Shown: one piece after another, positions 1-10,789 of the stretch
Numbering within the stretch: position 1 is the first letter of the stretch
Layout: every line of letters begins with the position of its first letter
DNA from: Blasia pusilla
Lineage: Eukaryota; Marchantiophyta; Marchantiopsida; Blasiales
Direction of reading: 5' to 3'
DNA length: 64,000 nucleotides
Assembly (NCBI GenBank): GCA_050084515.1
Contig: CM114271.1
Coordinates: forward strand, 68,138,001 to 68,202,000
Notes under the pieces: model-generated
Database searches by the model: none
What the model was told of the DNA's origin: nothing
What the model saw: only the letters and a program-made list of their open reading frames with translations
Made by a program: the position numbers and the translations under genes

Positions 1-1300
1 ATATTCAAGCTCATCGAAAACCCGAATTGCTACATTTGGTACTTATACAAAGTAAGAAAACTTAATCTTGGTTAGTTAGTTCAGCAAGATTATCTTAACT
101 AGGGTTAATTAATCATAGTTAGTATAACTCAAGACTATGGTAAGGATCGCTTATATATACCCTATATAATTGATAAGGGGATCAGCCTTCATTGATTATC
201 TCGTTGCAAAATTTGGTTCTCTATAGTGGTGTGTGAATGTGAGAGTCACATCCCATTAGTATGCTTGTTTAGCAATTTTCTATATTTGTACAACTTTGCA
301 ATATGTGTGTAAAGGTTATATCTTTTTTCAATCATTCAACTTTTTTATTGCAAGGTCGCGTGAATTGAATGGAAATATTTTTGCACGCATGAAATTAATT
401 CCCTAAATTAGAAATGAAAAATTTGCTAGCCTATTGTGAGTATTTTTGGAAGCCTCTAGTGAGCCAAACTTATAAAAGGGTCGTGGCAAAGGCGCATAAC
501 TACAAAAAGTTTGCGAGTCCATTGCTACCGAATTGCAACTATACTATAAGTGTAAGAAAATGGAACCTTTTTACCACATTTTAGTCAAATTCTCAAGTTT
601 TTAAGTCAATTGTGAATGCAAGACTCGGAAATTTTTTAAGTCTAGTGTGGTTCTACTATGAGTATACTATATAACTACAACTAAGCTATGCCTCTCGCGA
701 CTCGCAAATTGGTTGCAAATGTAGCAGTGTCTAGAATCTCCAAGTACTAATGCATGTGCTTTCCTTGCATATCTTTGAAATCTTCTATATATGATGCATG
801 AAAGGTTGGATGGATCTTCAATTCTAGGAGCTAGTAACTCCAATGTGTAAATGTCCTCAAACGGTAGAGAAATATCATTGCAGTTGACGTGAATCCAGTT
901 TCATAAGGAACTCATAGTCCCTCCTCTGCCTTCAAGATCACTCAGCTTTATGTCTTCAAGATCACTCAGCTTTCCAGCCACTTCCAAGAGAAAGTGAGGA
1001 GTGCTACAATCCTTCTCTCAGCAGCAAGCATGAACGAGGCATTGAATCAGTACCGTGTGAATCCGTCACTTTCCACAGCCGTATCTCGTAGTGCTCGACC
1101 AGGGAATTATTGGTCACTGTCCAAACCCTCTATTGAGGGGACAGTTGAGATTAAAACTGGAAACTTTATGAGGAAACGAACAATGTCGGTACGATGTTTC
1201 AGAAAGTGTAGCGGTAGAAAAGCCGTGGAAGTTATCGAAACAGCTAGCTAATAAGACATGGAAAATGCGGGTGAGACGTGCATTACGCGCCTGTTGCGAA
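1..1300. other. AT-rich intergenic DNA with a CGCAA/GCGAGTC-rich fragment
   Basis: No gene is supported here. About 430-730 has the word usage (repeated TTGCGAGTC, CGACTCGCAAATTGG, TTGCAA) of the larger repeats at 18.4-20.1 and 29.3-30.4 kb, so it is probably a third fragment of that family. About 130-230 has TATA-like runs before a short A/T-rich stretch and could be an LTR remnant, but I found no partner copy. The short reading frame at 994-1251 has no recognisable domain. Confidence 0.35.
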
Positions 1301-2079
1301 GCATGGAATTAGTGGGTTTTCACTGAGGGAGGTGCAGAATTAGTGGGGTTTCACTGAGGGAGGCAGAAGCGAGGGATCCGAGGGCGATGCAAGGGAGAAA
1401 CATCGGTCTCGCGATCACCCTTGGGTATGGTGGGATCGATCGCTGTGGATACAGACGAGAGTCTTCGTGGAGGTGCGACTCCGATCAGGAAGCAATTGAG
1501 ACGGAATCGAAGGAGCATCCTTCTCCTCCGACTCACTGCGGCCCACGATTTCCAACGAGCAGGCGGTCCAGCGGCGGATGGGGGACCTGGCTCGCTAGAT
1601 CGAGTCTCCAGCGCAGGAGAGCTTGAGATTGCTACGGTGAGGAGTAGTATGGCGGAGGAGTAGAGGGCGACTGTGGGGTGTGGTGGTGAACCTGTGGGTT
1701 TGAAATCGGTTAGGAAGGACTGGGGGAGTGCGGGATCCGGCTTTAGTAGTTCGCGAATGTTCACGAGGACGCGACCGCGGTGGGGATTGTTGCAGTTTGG
1801 GGTCAGGATGCAGGAATCTGTAGAAGTGTGGCGATTTGGGTGACGGGTTGGGATTCCGCACTATCATGGTGGGAATCCTCATCCGGACGGGACGTTTCTG
1901 AGGTGTGAAATCGTGTCCTTCGAGTGAGCTGCAGGCACCACCCGATTCCGACTGGAGTCAGTCACACTGTCAGTAATGGTGGGTTTCAGAGATGCGCACT
2001 CTTCGTGACCGCAAGCCCGCATTGTAGTTTCGCAGGGCAGCGAAAATTGGCTGCAGGTGGTGCCGTCTTGGGGAAAACC

Positions 2080-3943
2080 ATGGATCAGGACTTCGACAAT
2101 GAGGATTCGATCATAGAGACAGGATTTCTGAATGCCAGTTCACCAGACAGTAGTAGAGGGCGGCATAAGCTGGTATTTCCAGGTGCAGTGAAGAAGGCGG
2201 CCTACATTTTCGATGGGCACGGTAAGTTCAGGAGCAAAGAGTGGAATCTGAAGCACGGGGAGACGGAAGGGTTCTCCTGGTTTCATGTGGAGCTTCCGAG
2301 ATCCAACCAAAGGCTGACATTGGCCGCTCAATACCTAATTGATCTCTTCTGTCCGCCCTTGAAGCTGCAGGAGATTCTTGCTCTAGTCAGTAACGGCCCA
2401 TATTGTGGATCCATAGACGGTGCACTGGTGTTCCGAGTCAATTCGGCAGGACCGACCACCAGCAAGTTTACCCACAAGATCGCGGCGCTTGTGACAGATG
2501 ACAGGGTCATCAGTGTCTCTCTGGGAAGAATACCGAGGCTGGAATTCTCATCAGTGATGACGGAGTCGTTGCTCACAGAAGTGCCGAGATTGGAAACGCA
2601 ATTGGATTCGGCGCTACCTTCACCTGGGCCATTCAGTTCCCGGGCGATCACAATCCAAGAACACGTGCTGGACTTCCTGTTGACAATGAACCATCCCGAG
2701 CAAACCGACAACCCGGTGCCTCAGTGCGTGTCCAATTTGCTTGTGCATATCATCGACACTCATGTCGACCAGCTCCAGGACGTAGTCATCAAACTCGAAA
2801 CGGATCTGGATGATGTGGAACGAGAACTAGACACCGGTACATTCATCCTCTCACGTCTGCCAATCATGCCGATGTGCAGGGGTTATTTTTCTTCTCGGTC
2901 AGATATGGTCACCTTCGTCGCGCGTCGCTCTTAGTCGTGGTGTGCAAATTTGTGAGCTTGTACTCTTCCTCTTCTCGAGTTTCGAAGATTTGGTCGCAGA
3001 AACTCGCTTTGTGGTTCATTACAGGGATCATTCATTCACTCTTCGTATGATAGCATCGAAGTAAATGATGGCAAATGGCAGTCCATTTACAGAGTTTATT
3101 CGTTTGTCTTTGTTGGAATCAGAGTGCAACGGATAGATATACATTTGAACTCGGCAGCCTTGTGTAGGACCGATTTGTCATCGGAGTTGCAAATAGATGG
3201 TTTAGAATTGAAGAGTGAGAATGCTCTGAGTTTCTGAGAAGTTCTATGCTGATCATTACAGGAGGTTACGTGGTGAGGAAGGAAATGCTGGATGAAGGAG
3301 AACGTAGGATTCATCGCCAACCGGATAGCAGCCATCCAAGCGGGCCTGGATAGCTGGCAAAACGAGCAGATCAATCGCAAGCTCTACTACCTCTCGTTCT
3401 TGTCCATGATCTTCCTCCCATTATCGATCGTAACTGGAGGTAAATCCCCACTTCCCGCTTGCGGTACTTTATCGAGCTTAGGGAGGAACACTGATCATTC
3501 AATCATATGGTTCGGATAGTTGCGCAGACCGTCCCTGGCCCAAACTCCATCCTCATCTTGGATTTTCTCATTCTTTTAATCCAGCTCTGTTTCGTTTGCC
3601 TGTACGACGATCTTATCAATCGAAGCAGTAATTCTTTCCTCTTCTGTTTACTGGTCTGGTCGTATGTGCAGCTTTTGGTATGAATGTAGGAGGAGTGCCG
3701 TGGACAAAGCAAATAGACCCCACAATGGCATATGGCTTTCGCCACGTTATGCTCATCTGTGCCGTTATTGTAGTGTTGCTGCTTGCTTGCTTTGGTGCGA
3801 GTCCGCTCTATTCTTTCATCACGACTCGGAGAAAGAAGAAAGCTGCCAAGAAGAGGTGGCTGAGTTCTAAGAAGTCCATCCGGATAAGAAGTGGTCACCG
3901 TGGTTCCTATCTCCCGTTGCATCAGCCCGACAGCACGCCGTAA
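2080..3943 (+). CDS. CorA/ZntB-like divalent-cation transporter, three exons, frame break in exon 2
   Basis: CorA-family proteins are pentameric membrane channels or transporters for Mg2+ or Zn2+, with a large soluble N-terminal domain, a long stalk helix and two C-terminal membrane helices joined by a GMN loop. The ATG at 2080 lies in a good context (aaaccATGG). Exon 1 (2080-2836) encodes the soluble domain and ends ...LETDLDDVERELDTG before a GT donor at 2837. Exon 2 (after AG at 3261, to 3439) encodes GGYVVRKEMLDEGER, then the stalk and first membrane helix (YYLSFLSMIFLPLSIVTG). Exon 3 (3672-3943) encodes the signature AFGMNVGGVPW, the second membrane helix and a basic tail. Splice phases agree at both introns. 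The anomaly is in exon 2: near 3290 the frame changes between RKEMLDEGER and KENVGFIANRIAAIQAGLDS. From memory of plant homologues, roughly 60 residues usually separate these two segments, so an internal deletion is likely and the gene may be dead. Family call is strong; functionality is doubtful. Confidence 0.78.
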
Positions 3944-6507
3944 AGAGCCTCGGCCTCTCCGCTTTTTATTTTGTTGCACAGGTACCCATTCCATTTGGAT
4001 GGCCTGCATTGTACACCGGTTCTGTGATGTTTTGAGCACTTCTCTATCTGAATGGTCCAGTCGAGGAGCCAGCCATCGAGACGAGGGCGTGCAAAGTGGT
4101 TCGCTTAAACATCGTCGATGCCGTCACGTTTGGATCGCATTGATTATCTTCAATGGCGAAACGTTTCTTGGAGGTACCAGGCACGCGGTAGACTTCGGCT
4201 TGTACAGCTAAGAATTTCTTCGGAATGGTCTCATCCACTTATTTGTGGAAGAATCACTTTTCTTGAAAATTCGCAGTCGAAGAAGAGATGAACATCGTGC
4301 ACTCGCAACCTCTCTACGTCCGCCCTTTCCGAGACTTAGCATTAACCGTTTGGATGGGAAGAGGTAGTTGATGGGTGACCTTATCATTATAGAAGAAGAA
4401 TTTGTGAAACATTGGGACGCAAAGGTAGAACATCATCTGAGGGGAAACTAAAAGGTTGGGTCTTCACGTAACCGACTAGATTCATGCTCACTCCCAACAT
4501 TCACCTTTCGCAATGCTTGAATTCTCCTGAGGTTGTAAGTAATTTCGCATCTTACTGAATGAGACGAGAAAAAGTCATACATGCAGAGGATGCAGAGAAT
4601 CGAAACTGGTCGTGCAGAACACCTAGTTTCGGCGCGCGAGACGTAAAATTCTGCAAGCTGTGAAATCTCTGTTGTCGCTTAAATGTCGCTTAAGCGTTCA
4701 CATATAGTGGAGGGAAAATTTTTAAAGCTAGAAAAGATGGAGAGCAGCATGTTTCCAGTTCACGAAACTGGACCAGTTTGGATATCTGTGCCAGCGTTCT
4801 GTGTAATGAAGCTGGGAACTGGTAGATAGTTTGATATCACATCGCTCTTCTCACACATATGCTGTACATTCAATGCTTTGACTGTGAGTTATCCGATAGC
4901 CATCCAGATTTACCTAGTCTAAATTCACTACGATGGTCAAGGGAAGCTCCCACTGCCAAGAGAACCAGCGGGCAAGATTGCTTCACCGAAAAGAGCCTGA
5001 AAATTGCACACGAACAAATTGCAGCACGGCATTCGTATTTTCCTGCAACGAGTTTTGGACATGAACTGCACCTGTCACCCGATTGGCATGGGGCGCGTGG
5101 AACCAAGAAAGACCACTTTGCACTTTTAAAGCGAATTTTCCAAGATTTTTTTGTAGATTTCAGACTTTGTTGTTCAACGATGTGGTTGGAGAGGTGGCTA
5201 GACACAAGTCGACTCTGTTGGAACTTCATATCACCTGTCGAAGTCTACACGACTGCTACAAGCCTGGCACCATCTCATGAAAGTAAAAAAAAAATTCTGT
5301 CTCAAAGCTTAGACTAGACCAACCTGATGATCCTCTCCATCACTTCCAGACTCCACTCGTATCGAAAGCATCTGGAACTATGGCACTCGCACACAAACCT
5401 GAAGAACAGAGGGCCTGATACAAGCCCAACGATTTAGGTCATAGCATCTCATCAACTGTCCATGGGCACGATTGAACTTCAGAGTATCTACTTACTTTAC
5501 TGATCTATCAGAAGGAACTGTGGGTTAGCTCATCACAACATAGCCTTCTTTACCGTTTTTGAAAAGGGTTACGATGTCGAAGCGTGATGGTGTCTTTTGT
5601 CCTAAATATGACCTTTCCTACGAGCAGAGATCATGAGGTACTCCCAATTCCTAAAGGTGGGCAGAGCTCGTTTAACGTGGAAGACCAGTAGGGCGATCTT
5701 AATGCCAGGGTTTATAACTTAATACAATCCGTACATTGCAATGCCTTGGAGTTGCAGATGGAAATGGTATTGTGGATCAAACCTTCCCAGAGAAGAGCTA
5801 CTTCAGTTGATGCAACAGTTCCTGAATAGCGTCTTCCAGATGGTACCATCAGAGGTGGCATATGATAAGAAAGGATGTCGAGAAATAACACAGGAAATGT
5901 TATCAGACATTAATCGCACTGGACTGCCCAAGGGCTTACACTAGTGTTCATTTCCTCATTAATGTAGCGCAAGGATCAGATTATCACGACCTTGGAGTTG
6001 CAGATGGAAATGGTAGTGTGGATCCAAATTCATCCAGTTTCCCCAGAGAAAAACATTTCCAGTTGCACGTATTGATTAATAATAGCCTTGAGATCAAAAC
6101 ATCCAAGATGGATTGGATGCTCCCCTTCGAGCTTCACTTGCATTGGCATCTATCCCCAACAAAAACCTCACCAAGCACAAACCTCTTCAGCTTGTCTACC
6201 CATGGGCCATGGACTCTCAAACATAGCTCCTCCACCCGAAAATATCACAAGTAGGGCAGAATGAGCACACGGTAACCCTCTCCAGCTATCGTTCCAGAAT
6301 GGTGTCAGCCAAGCCGATCATGGAGGTCTTCAATGTGCAGCTTTTCAACGTCTTTGTTCATACTTGGATCCTCAAGCTCTGTCCAAAGAAGAAAAACAGA
6401 CCAGCAGATCGACATCTGAACCTATCAAAAAGGGTGAGCAAGCTGCAGCCAACCCTTATGTTCGCGAAGATCAGGCCAACGCATGAGTCAAAGTAGAAAT
6501 GCTTCCA
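3944..6507. other. Intergenic region downstream of the CorA-like gene
   Basis: The start probably includes the 3' untranslated region of the transporter gene. The short reading frames at 4859-5317 and 5741-6254 show no domain and overlap on both strands, so I do not call them. The only structure seen is a spaced direct repeat at 5744 and 5990. Confidence 0.4.
5744..6018. repeat. Spaced direct repeat, period 246 bp
   Basis: CCTTGGAGTTGCAGATGGAA continuing to GTGGATC occurs at 5744-5772 and again at 5990-6018 with one mismatch. Weaker similarity (CCCAGAGAA) continues on the right. It looks like an old local duplication. Confidence 0.6.
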
Positions 6508-6695
6508 TTAGATAAACACCATATGCCATGCACCGAAGTGAAAGGATTAAACACAATATATTTTTTCTTGCTGCCCATAGAGTGGAAAACATTTTTTTAC
6601 TACCCGTGTAGGGAAAAACATTTGTTTGCTGCTATTGCCGCAGGTCAAACATAGAGGTGTTAGCAAATCAAGAAAGCACTCTCCCATAATAAAGA
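6508..6695 (-). mobile_element. Non-autonomous mini-Helitron
   Basis: On the minus strand it begins A^TCTTTATTATGGGAGAGTGC and ends CTAA^T, the Helitron pattern of insertion between A and T with 5' TC and 3' CTRR and no target duplication. The 5' segment (GGGAGAGTGC, then TTGATTTGC and a TTTGACatgtgg-like stretch) is shared with copies at 28.7, 28.9, 39.5 and 40.0 kb. The 3' hairpin is degenerate in this copy. Confidence 0.6.
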
Positions 6696-6756
6696 TGATG
6701 GAAACAAAAGAGGGGATAGATGCATGATGTTGCTCGAGTCAAAACTACAAAAGCTA

Positions 6757-7374
6757 TGTCGTGCGCATACATATCGCTACACAACATACATCGTTGGTCA
6801 CATCTACACCACACAACACCGATCTTCCCCACATAGGGGTCGATCCACACATGTACAAAAATCAACTCATACATATACATGGAGATCACACAACAAAAAA
6901 AAAGAGTAGTAAAAACGGCACACCCGGCCTAAAACTCCACTCCTCAATCTACATCGACATATCGAGCCTCGTCCACCCTGTGCTATCAAGGAATCCGGAC
7001 GCTAGCACCCTAGTCCTATCTCACACACATACAAGGGAGGTGCTCCAACGGCCCAACATGAGAAAGATGGTTTAGGAAAGCCATCTTCCTCTCTTATATA
7101 GGGTTGGGGAGAGCCAAAGGGCTCTTCCCCTAAAAATAGCCCTCCCTTTGGTAACCTGCGCGCACAGGTTACCAGGGGCGGGTGACCTGGTCAACAAGTC
7201 ACCCGGCTGTAAAAGACCTCAATATGAAAGTTGTCAGAAACGACGTTCCTGACACAATGGACCTATCCTCAACCTCATCCGACACCGTGGGACAAAGTTA
7301 CACTCAAGATAGTCCGCTGGCTCCTACGCCCTATCCACGATAGATCTCGGCCTATTGGCTACTCAGATGTGACA
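6757..7374 (-). repeat. 3' LTR of element A
   Basis: On the minus strand it runs from TGTCACATC to GCGCACGACA, inverted ends TGTC/GACA, 618 bp. Its last 136 bp (6757-6892) are repeated at the same length just upstream of the LTR start (7377-7512), two bases (AC) away. A TATA box lies inside at 7094-7101. The bases beyond the LTR (AGCTA, 6752-6756) find no partner because the 5' end is missing. Confidence 0.75.
7094..7101 (-). promoter_or_regulatory. TATA box of the element A LTR
   Basis: The minus strand reads CCCTATATAAGAGAGG about 275 bp into the LTR, a plausible U3 position. Transcription would start near 7065. Confidence 0.55.
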
Positions 7375-7376
7375 GT

Positions 7377-7512
7377 TGTCGTGCGCATACATATCGCTAT
7401 ATAACATACATCGCTGGTCACATCTATACCACACAACACTGATCTTCCCCACACACGGGTCGATCCACACATGTACAAAAATCAACTCATACATATACGC
7501 GGAGATCACACA
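7377..7512 (-). repeat. Copy of the LTR end placed upstream of the 3' LTR (module X1, element A)
   Basis: These 136 bp match 6757-6892, the last 136 bp of the LTR, with roughly a dozen differences. The segment starts TGTGTGATC right after the polypurine tract and ends GCGCACGACA two bases before the LTR. Element B has the same arrangement with a 126-bp version, so this is inherited architecture. Confidence 0.7.
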
Positions 7513-7514
7513 AT

Positions 7515-7524
7515 CGCCCCCCTA
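7515..7524 (-). other. Polypurine tract of element A
   Basis: The minus strand reads AGGGGGGCGA immediately before module X1. This is the expected plus-strand primer, but it abuts X1 rather than the TGTCAC LTR start. Confidence 0.55.
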
Positions 7525-7590
7525 GCTGGCAGTTGGATCCCCCCAACTCCAGATAAAAAATATCACATCTCTCTGACATGACCTACTACC

Positions 7591-7827
7591 CTATACACAT
7601 CTCGGACACATCCATCGTCCCGTGGGAACCACATCAAGAGGGGGGGGGGTCAGACATGACATATGCCACCCTCGAGAACAACCATCACATACCAACATGG
7701 TGGCTGCATCCCTCGCAGATCCGCACAACATACACCTCAAGCCTGCAGGTACCACTGCCAAGCTCGGATCCACCGTTCCATCTACGTTCGGAAGATGACA
7801 TGATGCACAATTATGCACATGATCCTT
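7591..7827 (-). pseudogene. PHD finger at the C terminus of the element A polyprotein
   Basis: The reading ...GLRCMLCGSARD, VCDGCSRGWHMSCL, then GRWMCPRC gives a complete C4-H-C3 zinc ligand set (CxxC, CxxC, HxxC, CxxC), the pattern of a classical PHD finger, which reads histone H3 tails. An extra CxxC pair (NCASCH) lies about 25 residues upstream. It follows the integrase C-terminal region after a TAG at about 7826, where element B has TGG in the aligned GMVWKDH. The reading frame ends in TGA/TAA just past the last Cys pair, so PHD is the natural C terminus. Chromoviruses usually carry a chromodomain here; this element has none. The finger itself is intact, but the polyprotein is not. Confidence 0.88.
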
Positions 7828-8256
7828 CTAAGCCATACCATCCCGTCCCTCCAACATGAGGACTCCAGTCGGTAATACCTCGCGCACACGTAGGATCGTG
7901 CGCCCTGCTGTGACATCTAGCGTCGTGGATGCCGCCTGCTGTAAATACACGTAATCTTCAGGATGAAACCTCCTAATCCCTGGACGATAACCTCCTCCAC
8001 GAATGGTCGCGTACCTCAATGTATCTCTATGCTGGGCAATAGCTAAGTTCTCAAAGGCCATAGGCATAACTCTACGAAAAACTTCTGCCCTCTGAGAACA
8101 TGCTTGTACCCACACATCTGGATCATCAAGATCTAACACCTCCGCCATGTCACGTCGAATCGCTGCAAATAAATCTTGCTCTCTCCCAAAGAGAAAAAAG
8201 TACAGTGAAAATGACGCCAAGGATGCCTGCCGACTAAAGCGATAATCCATAGCCAA
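7828..8256 (-). pseudogene. Integrase C-terminal region of element A
   Basis: Continues the integrase after a TAG that replaces the Trp codon seen in element B (QLPWLAMGYRFSRQASLASF in B). It reads MDYRFSRQASLASFSLYFFL, then a region ending LDVTAGRTILRVREVLPTGV, the small beta-barrel-like DNA-binding part typical of gypsy integrases. It runs directly into the PHD finger. Similarity to element B 56659-57000 is high throughout. Confidence 0.75.
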
Positions 8257-9642
8257 CTATGGCAACTGTAGGTCCCACTCCCTCAACTGTCCCCGTTGCA
8301 AGCCATACTTGCGCAATCCTCTCTTCACCGTCTGTACCACTCTATCTGCCAACCCATCCGCCTCAGGATGATCTTTGGACGTGGTGCGGTGATCTATCAA
8401 CGCCTGATCACACAAGGCCTGAAACTCTCCCCTGAACTCGGTGCCCAGGTCAGTCAATACCTCCGCTAGTGCACCAAAGTGACTAAGCATACGATCTAGA
8501 AACGCATAAGCTGTTCCCTTGCTCGCCTTGTCTGGTAGTGCCACCAACTCTATCCACTTGGAGAAATGCTCCACCATGACCAACACGTACCTATGATGAC
8601 GTCCAGTCAATGGCAAAGGTCCCGCAAAGTCTAAACTCCATCGATAACCTAAACCCATAATCGGCAAAGGATGTAAGTGCGGAGTGGGAGCATTGAAGGA
8701 TGCTCGCACTCTGTCACATACCATACATCTGGCCACAAACTGTTGTACCCCAGTATGCATGCCGCGCCACCAATACTGAGCCTGGAGTAAGCTGTAAGTA
8801 CGCTTTACTCCGAAATGTCCCAATTCCTTATGGGCATGTCGCACTATACGTGCTTGCTGGGAAGGATGAGGTACCACTCGTATCCTACCATCTCTCCATA
8901 CCCGCAAAATATGAGTCCCCTCCCACCTGAACCTCTTGGCTCTCTGTAGGATCCGATCCCGCTCCCTAGCACTCACTATACTCGCAATGACGCCAGTGCG
9001 CAAGAACTCCACAACCTCCACGTCGTCATGGATATCACGACCACCTGTCGCCTCCTCACTAACCTCTGGATCCAAAGACTCATCATCCAACCCCACCACA
9101 AGAGTCATCACCTGTGGCTGACCTGCCATAGTCAACCAACAAAGATAGGCAGATGCATGCCAACCGGGCACCATCTCCCCATCACTCTCTCCGTGCCATC
9201 GAGCTGCTGTGTCGTCTCTCTGACTCGGACATCGGTTACGACTCAACCCATCTGCATCTTGGTTCAGCCAACCTGGCCTATGAACCACCTCAAACTCATA
9301 CTCCTGTAGTAATAGAGCCCACCTGGCAAGCTTTCCTGTAATCTTGTTGGACTCCATCAACCACCTCAACGGCTGATGATCAGTGATAAGTGTGAAAGGG
9401 TTGCCGAATAAATAGCACCTGAAATGTGCCACGGCCCACACTGGAGCCAAGCACTCTCCCTCGTAGGAGCTGTACTTTGCCTCTGCAATGTTGTTCGATC
9501 GGCTCGCGTAAGCCACAACGAACTCCCTCACCTCGTCATCCCTCTGAGTAAGCACTGCTCCTAGACCCAACATGCTCCAATCCGTATGTAACTGGAATGG
9601 GTGACCCCTAACCGGTCTGTGTAAAATGGGTGAGGATGTCAA
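8257..9642 (-). pseudogene. RNase H and integrase of element A
   Basis: The first part is a gypsy RNase H with active-site segments HTDWSMLGLGAVL, YSSYEGECL and ITDHQPLRWLM. Next is the integrase HHCC zinc finger (VRHAHKELGHFGVKRTYSLL ... ARCMVCDRV), then the catalytic core with WSLDFAGPLP (first Asp) and VLTDLGTEF (second Asp). The third acidic residue, normally Glu, is Asp here (DGLADRVVQ), whereas element B has DGLAERVVQ. This is a substitution of a catalytic residue, so strand transfer by this copy would be impaired even if it were expressed. 461 codons are open without a stop, the longest open stretch in the element. Confidence 0.85.
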
Positions 9643-10577
9643 CCTGTCCTTGAGCTCCTGAAATGCTCGCTCCTAATCATCTCCCCACAACCAAACTTGA
9701 TCAAGTCTCGTCAACAAGGTCAAAGACTTTGCAATCGCACTAAAACCCTTGACATACCGTCGATAGAAGTTCGCCAGTCCAAGAAATGCTTGGACTCGAC
9801 TCACATCTGTAGGGCGTGGAATCTGCGCAATAGCCTCTACCTTTGTCTACTGAACACCTAACCCACTCGGGTATATGGTGTGCCCCAAGTACTCAATCTG
9901 CTCCTGAAAGAATCTGCACTTGCCTGGATATAACTTCAGCCCATGTAATTGCAATCGCCAAAACATCTCCTCCAAGTGTCTCTCATACTCCTCAACCGTG
10001 GAACTGAAGATAAGAATATCATCTCTATAACATCGTACAAAATCCAAGCCAGCCAAAATCCTATCCATCACTTTCTGAAACTCTGCAGGCGCGTTCTTCA
10101 ACCCAAATGGTAAGAACCGCCACTGATACAAGCAATCTCTCCCAAACCGATCTATCCCCCAGAATGTTGTCTTCTCCCTGTCCTCCAACCTGATAGGAAG
10201 CTGATGATAGCCAACACGGACATCTAAAGTACTAAAGATCTTTGCATGCCCTACCGCATCAAAGATCTTCTCAGGAGTAGGCATGGCGTACCAATCTGAC
10301 CTCGTATGTCGGTTGATAGGACGGTAATCTCCACACATCCGCCTATTTGTCCAATTGCCATACATATCCTTCTTTTCCGGCATGACTGTGGCAGATGCAT
10401 ACTCCCCATGTGATAACTCCACAAGTCCTGACTCCTGCTCTGAATCAAGGCTCGCTCCATATCAGAATACCTGTAGGGTCGACGAAAGATCGGCGTATCA
10501 CTAGCCAACTCAATCCGTATCCCGGGACCCTTCAGCGTACCCAAGTCTCTCTCATCTGGAGGCAAAACAACTGACAT
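9643..10577 (-). pseudogene. Reverse transcriptase of element A
   Basis: The N-terminal part (VVLPPDERDLGTLKGPGIRI, FRRPYRYS) and the palm (MCGDYRPINRHT, IFSTLDVRVGYHQLPIR, FLPFGLKNAPAEFQKVMD, CYRDDILIFSS, YLGHTIYPSGLG) are clear Ty3/gypsy RT. The active-site box is Y-R-D-D. A frame change lies near 10.42 kb, and further stops lie at 9643-9846, where the thumb and connection (FYRRYVKGFSAIAKSLT-like) can be read. It follows the methyltransferase directly. Confidence 0.85.
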
Positions 10578-10789
10578 GCCCTCTCAGAAACCTATGAACT
10601 CGCCGTCGCTCTCCTCCTATCAACTTGAGACCTATCACAGGCTCCCAAGTCTCCATCTTGACCTCACTCGGAGAGGACGCAACCTCCAGCTTTGGTTGCT
10701 ATGTAGCAACCCTAGCCACCTCCGCAACAGCCACTCCACTCTGACCTCCTACACCATGCTCTACATCCAAAAAATGAACATGTGCTACT

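Noticed and set aside
1351-1882. Overlapping frames on both strands upstream of the transporter gene
   Set aside because: No domain; probably 5' untranslated or promoter sequence of the CorA-like gene.
6757-7512. The 136-bp repeats at both sides of the element A LTR as a target-site duplication
   Set aside because: Far too long for any integrase, and the same layout recurs in element B, so it is element structure.
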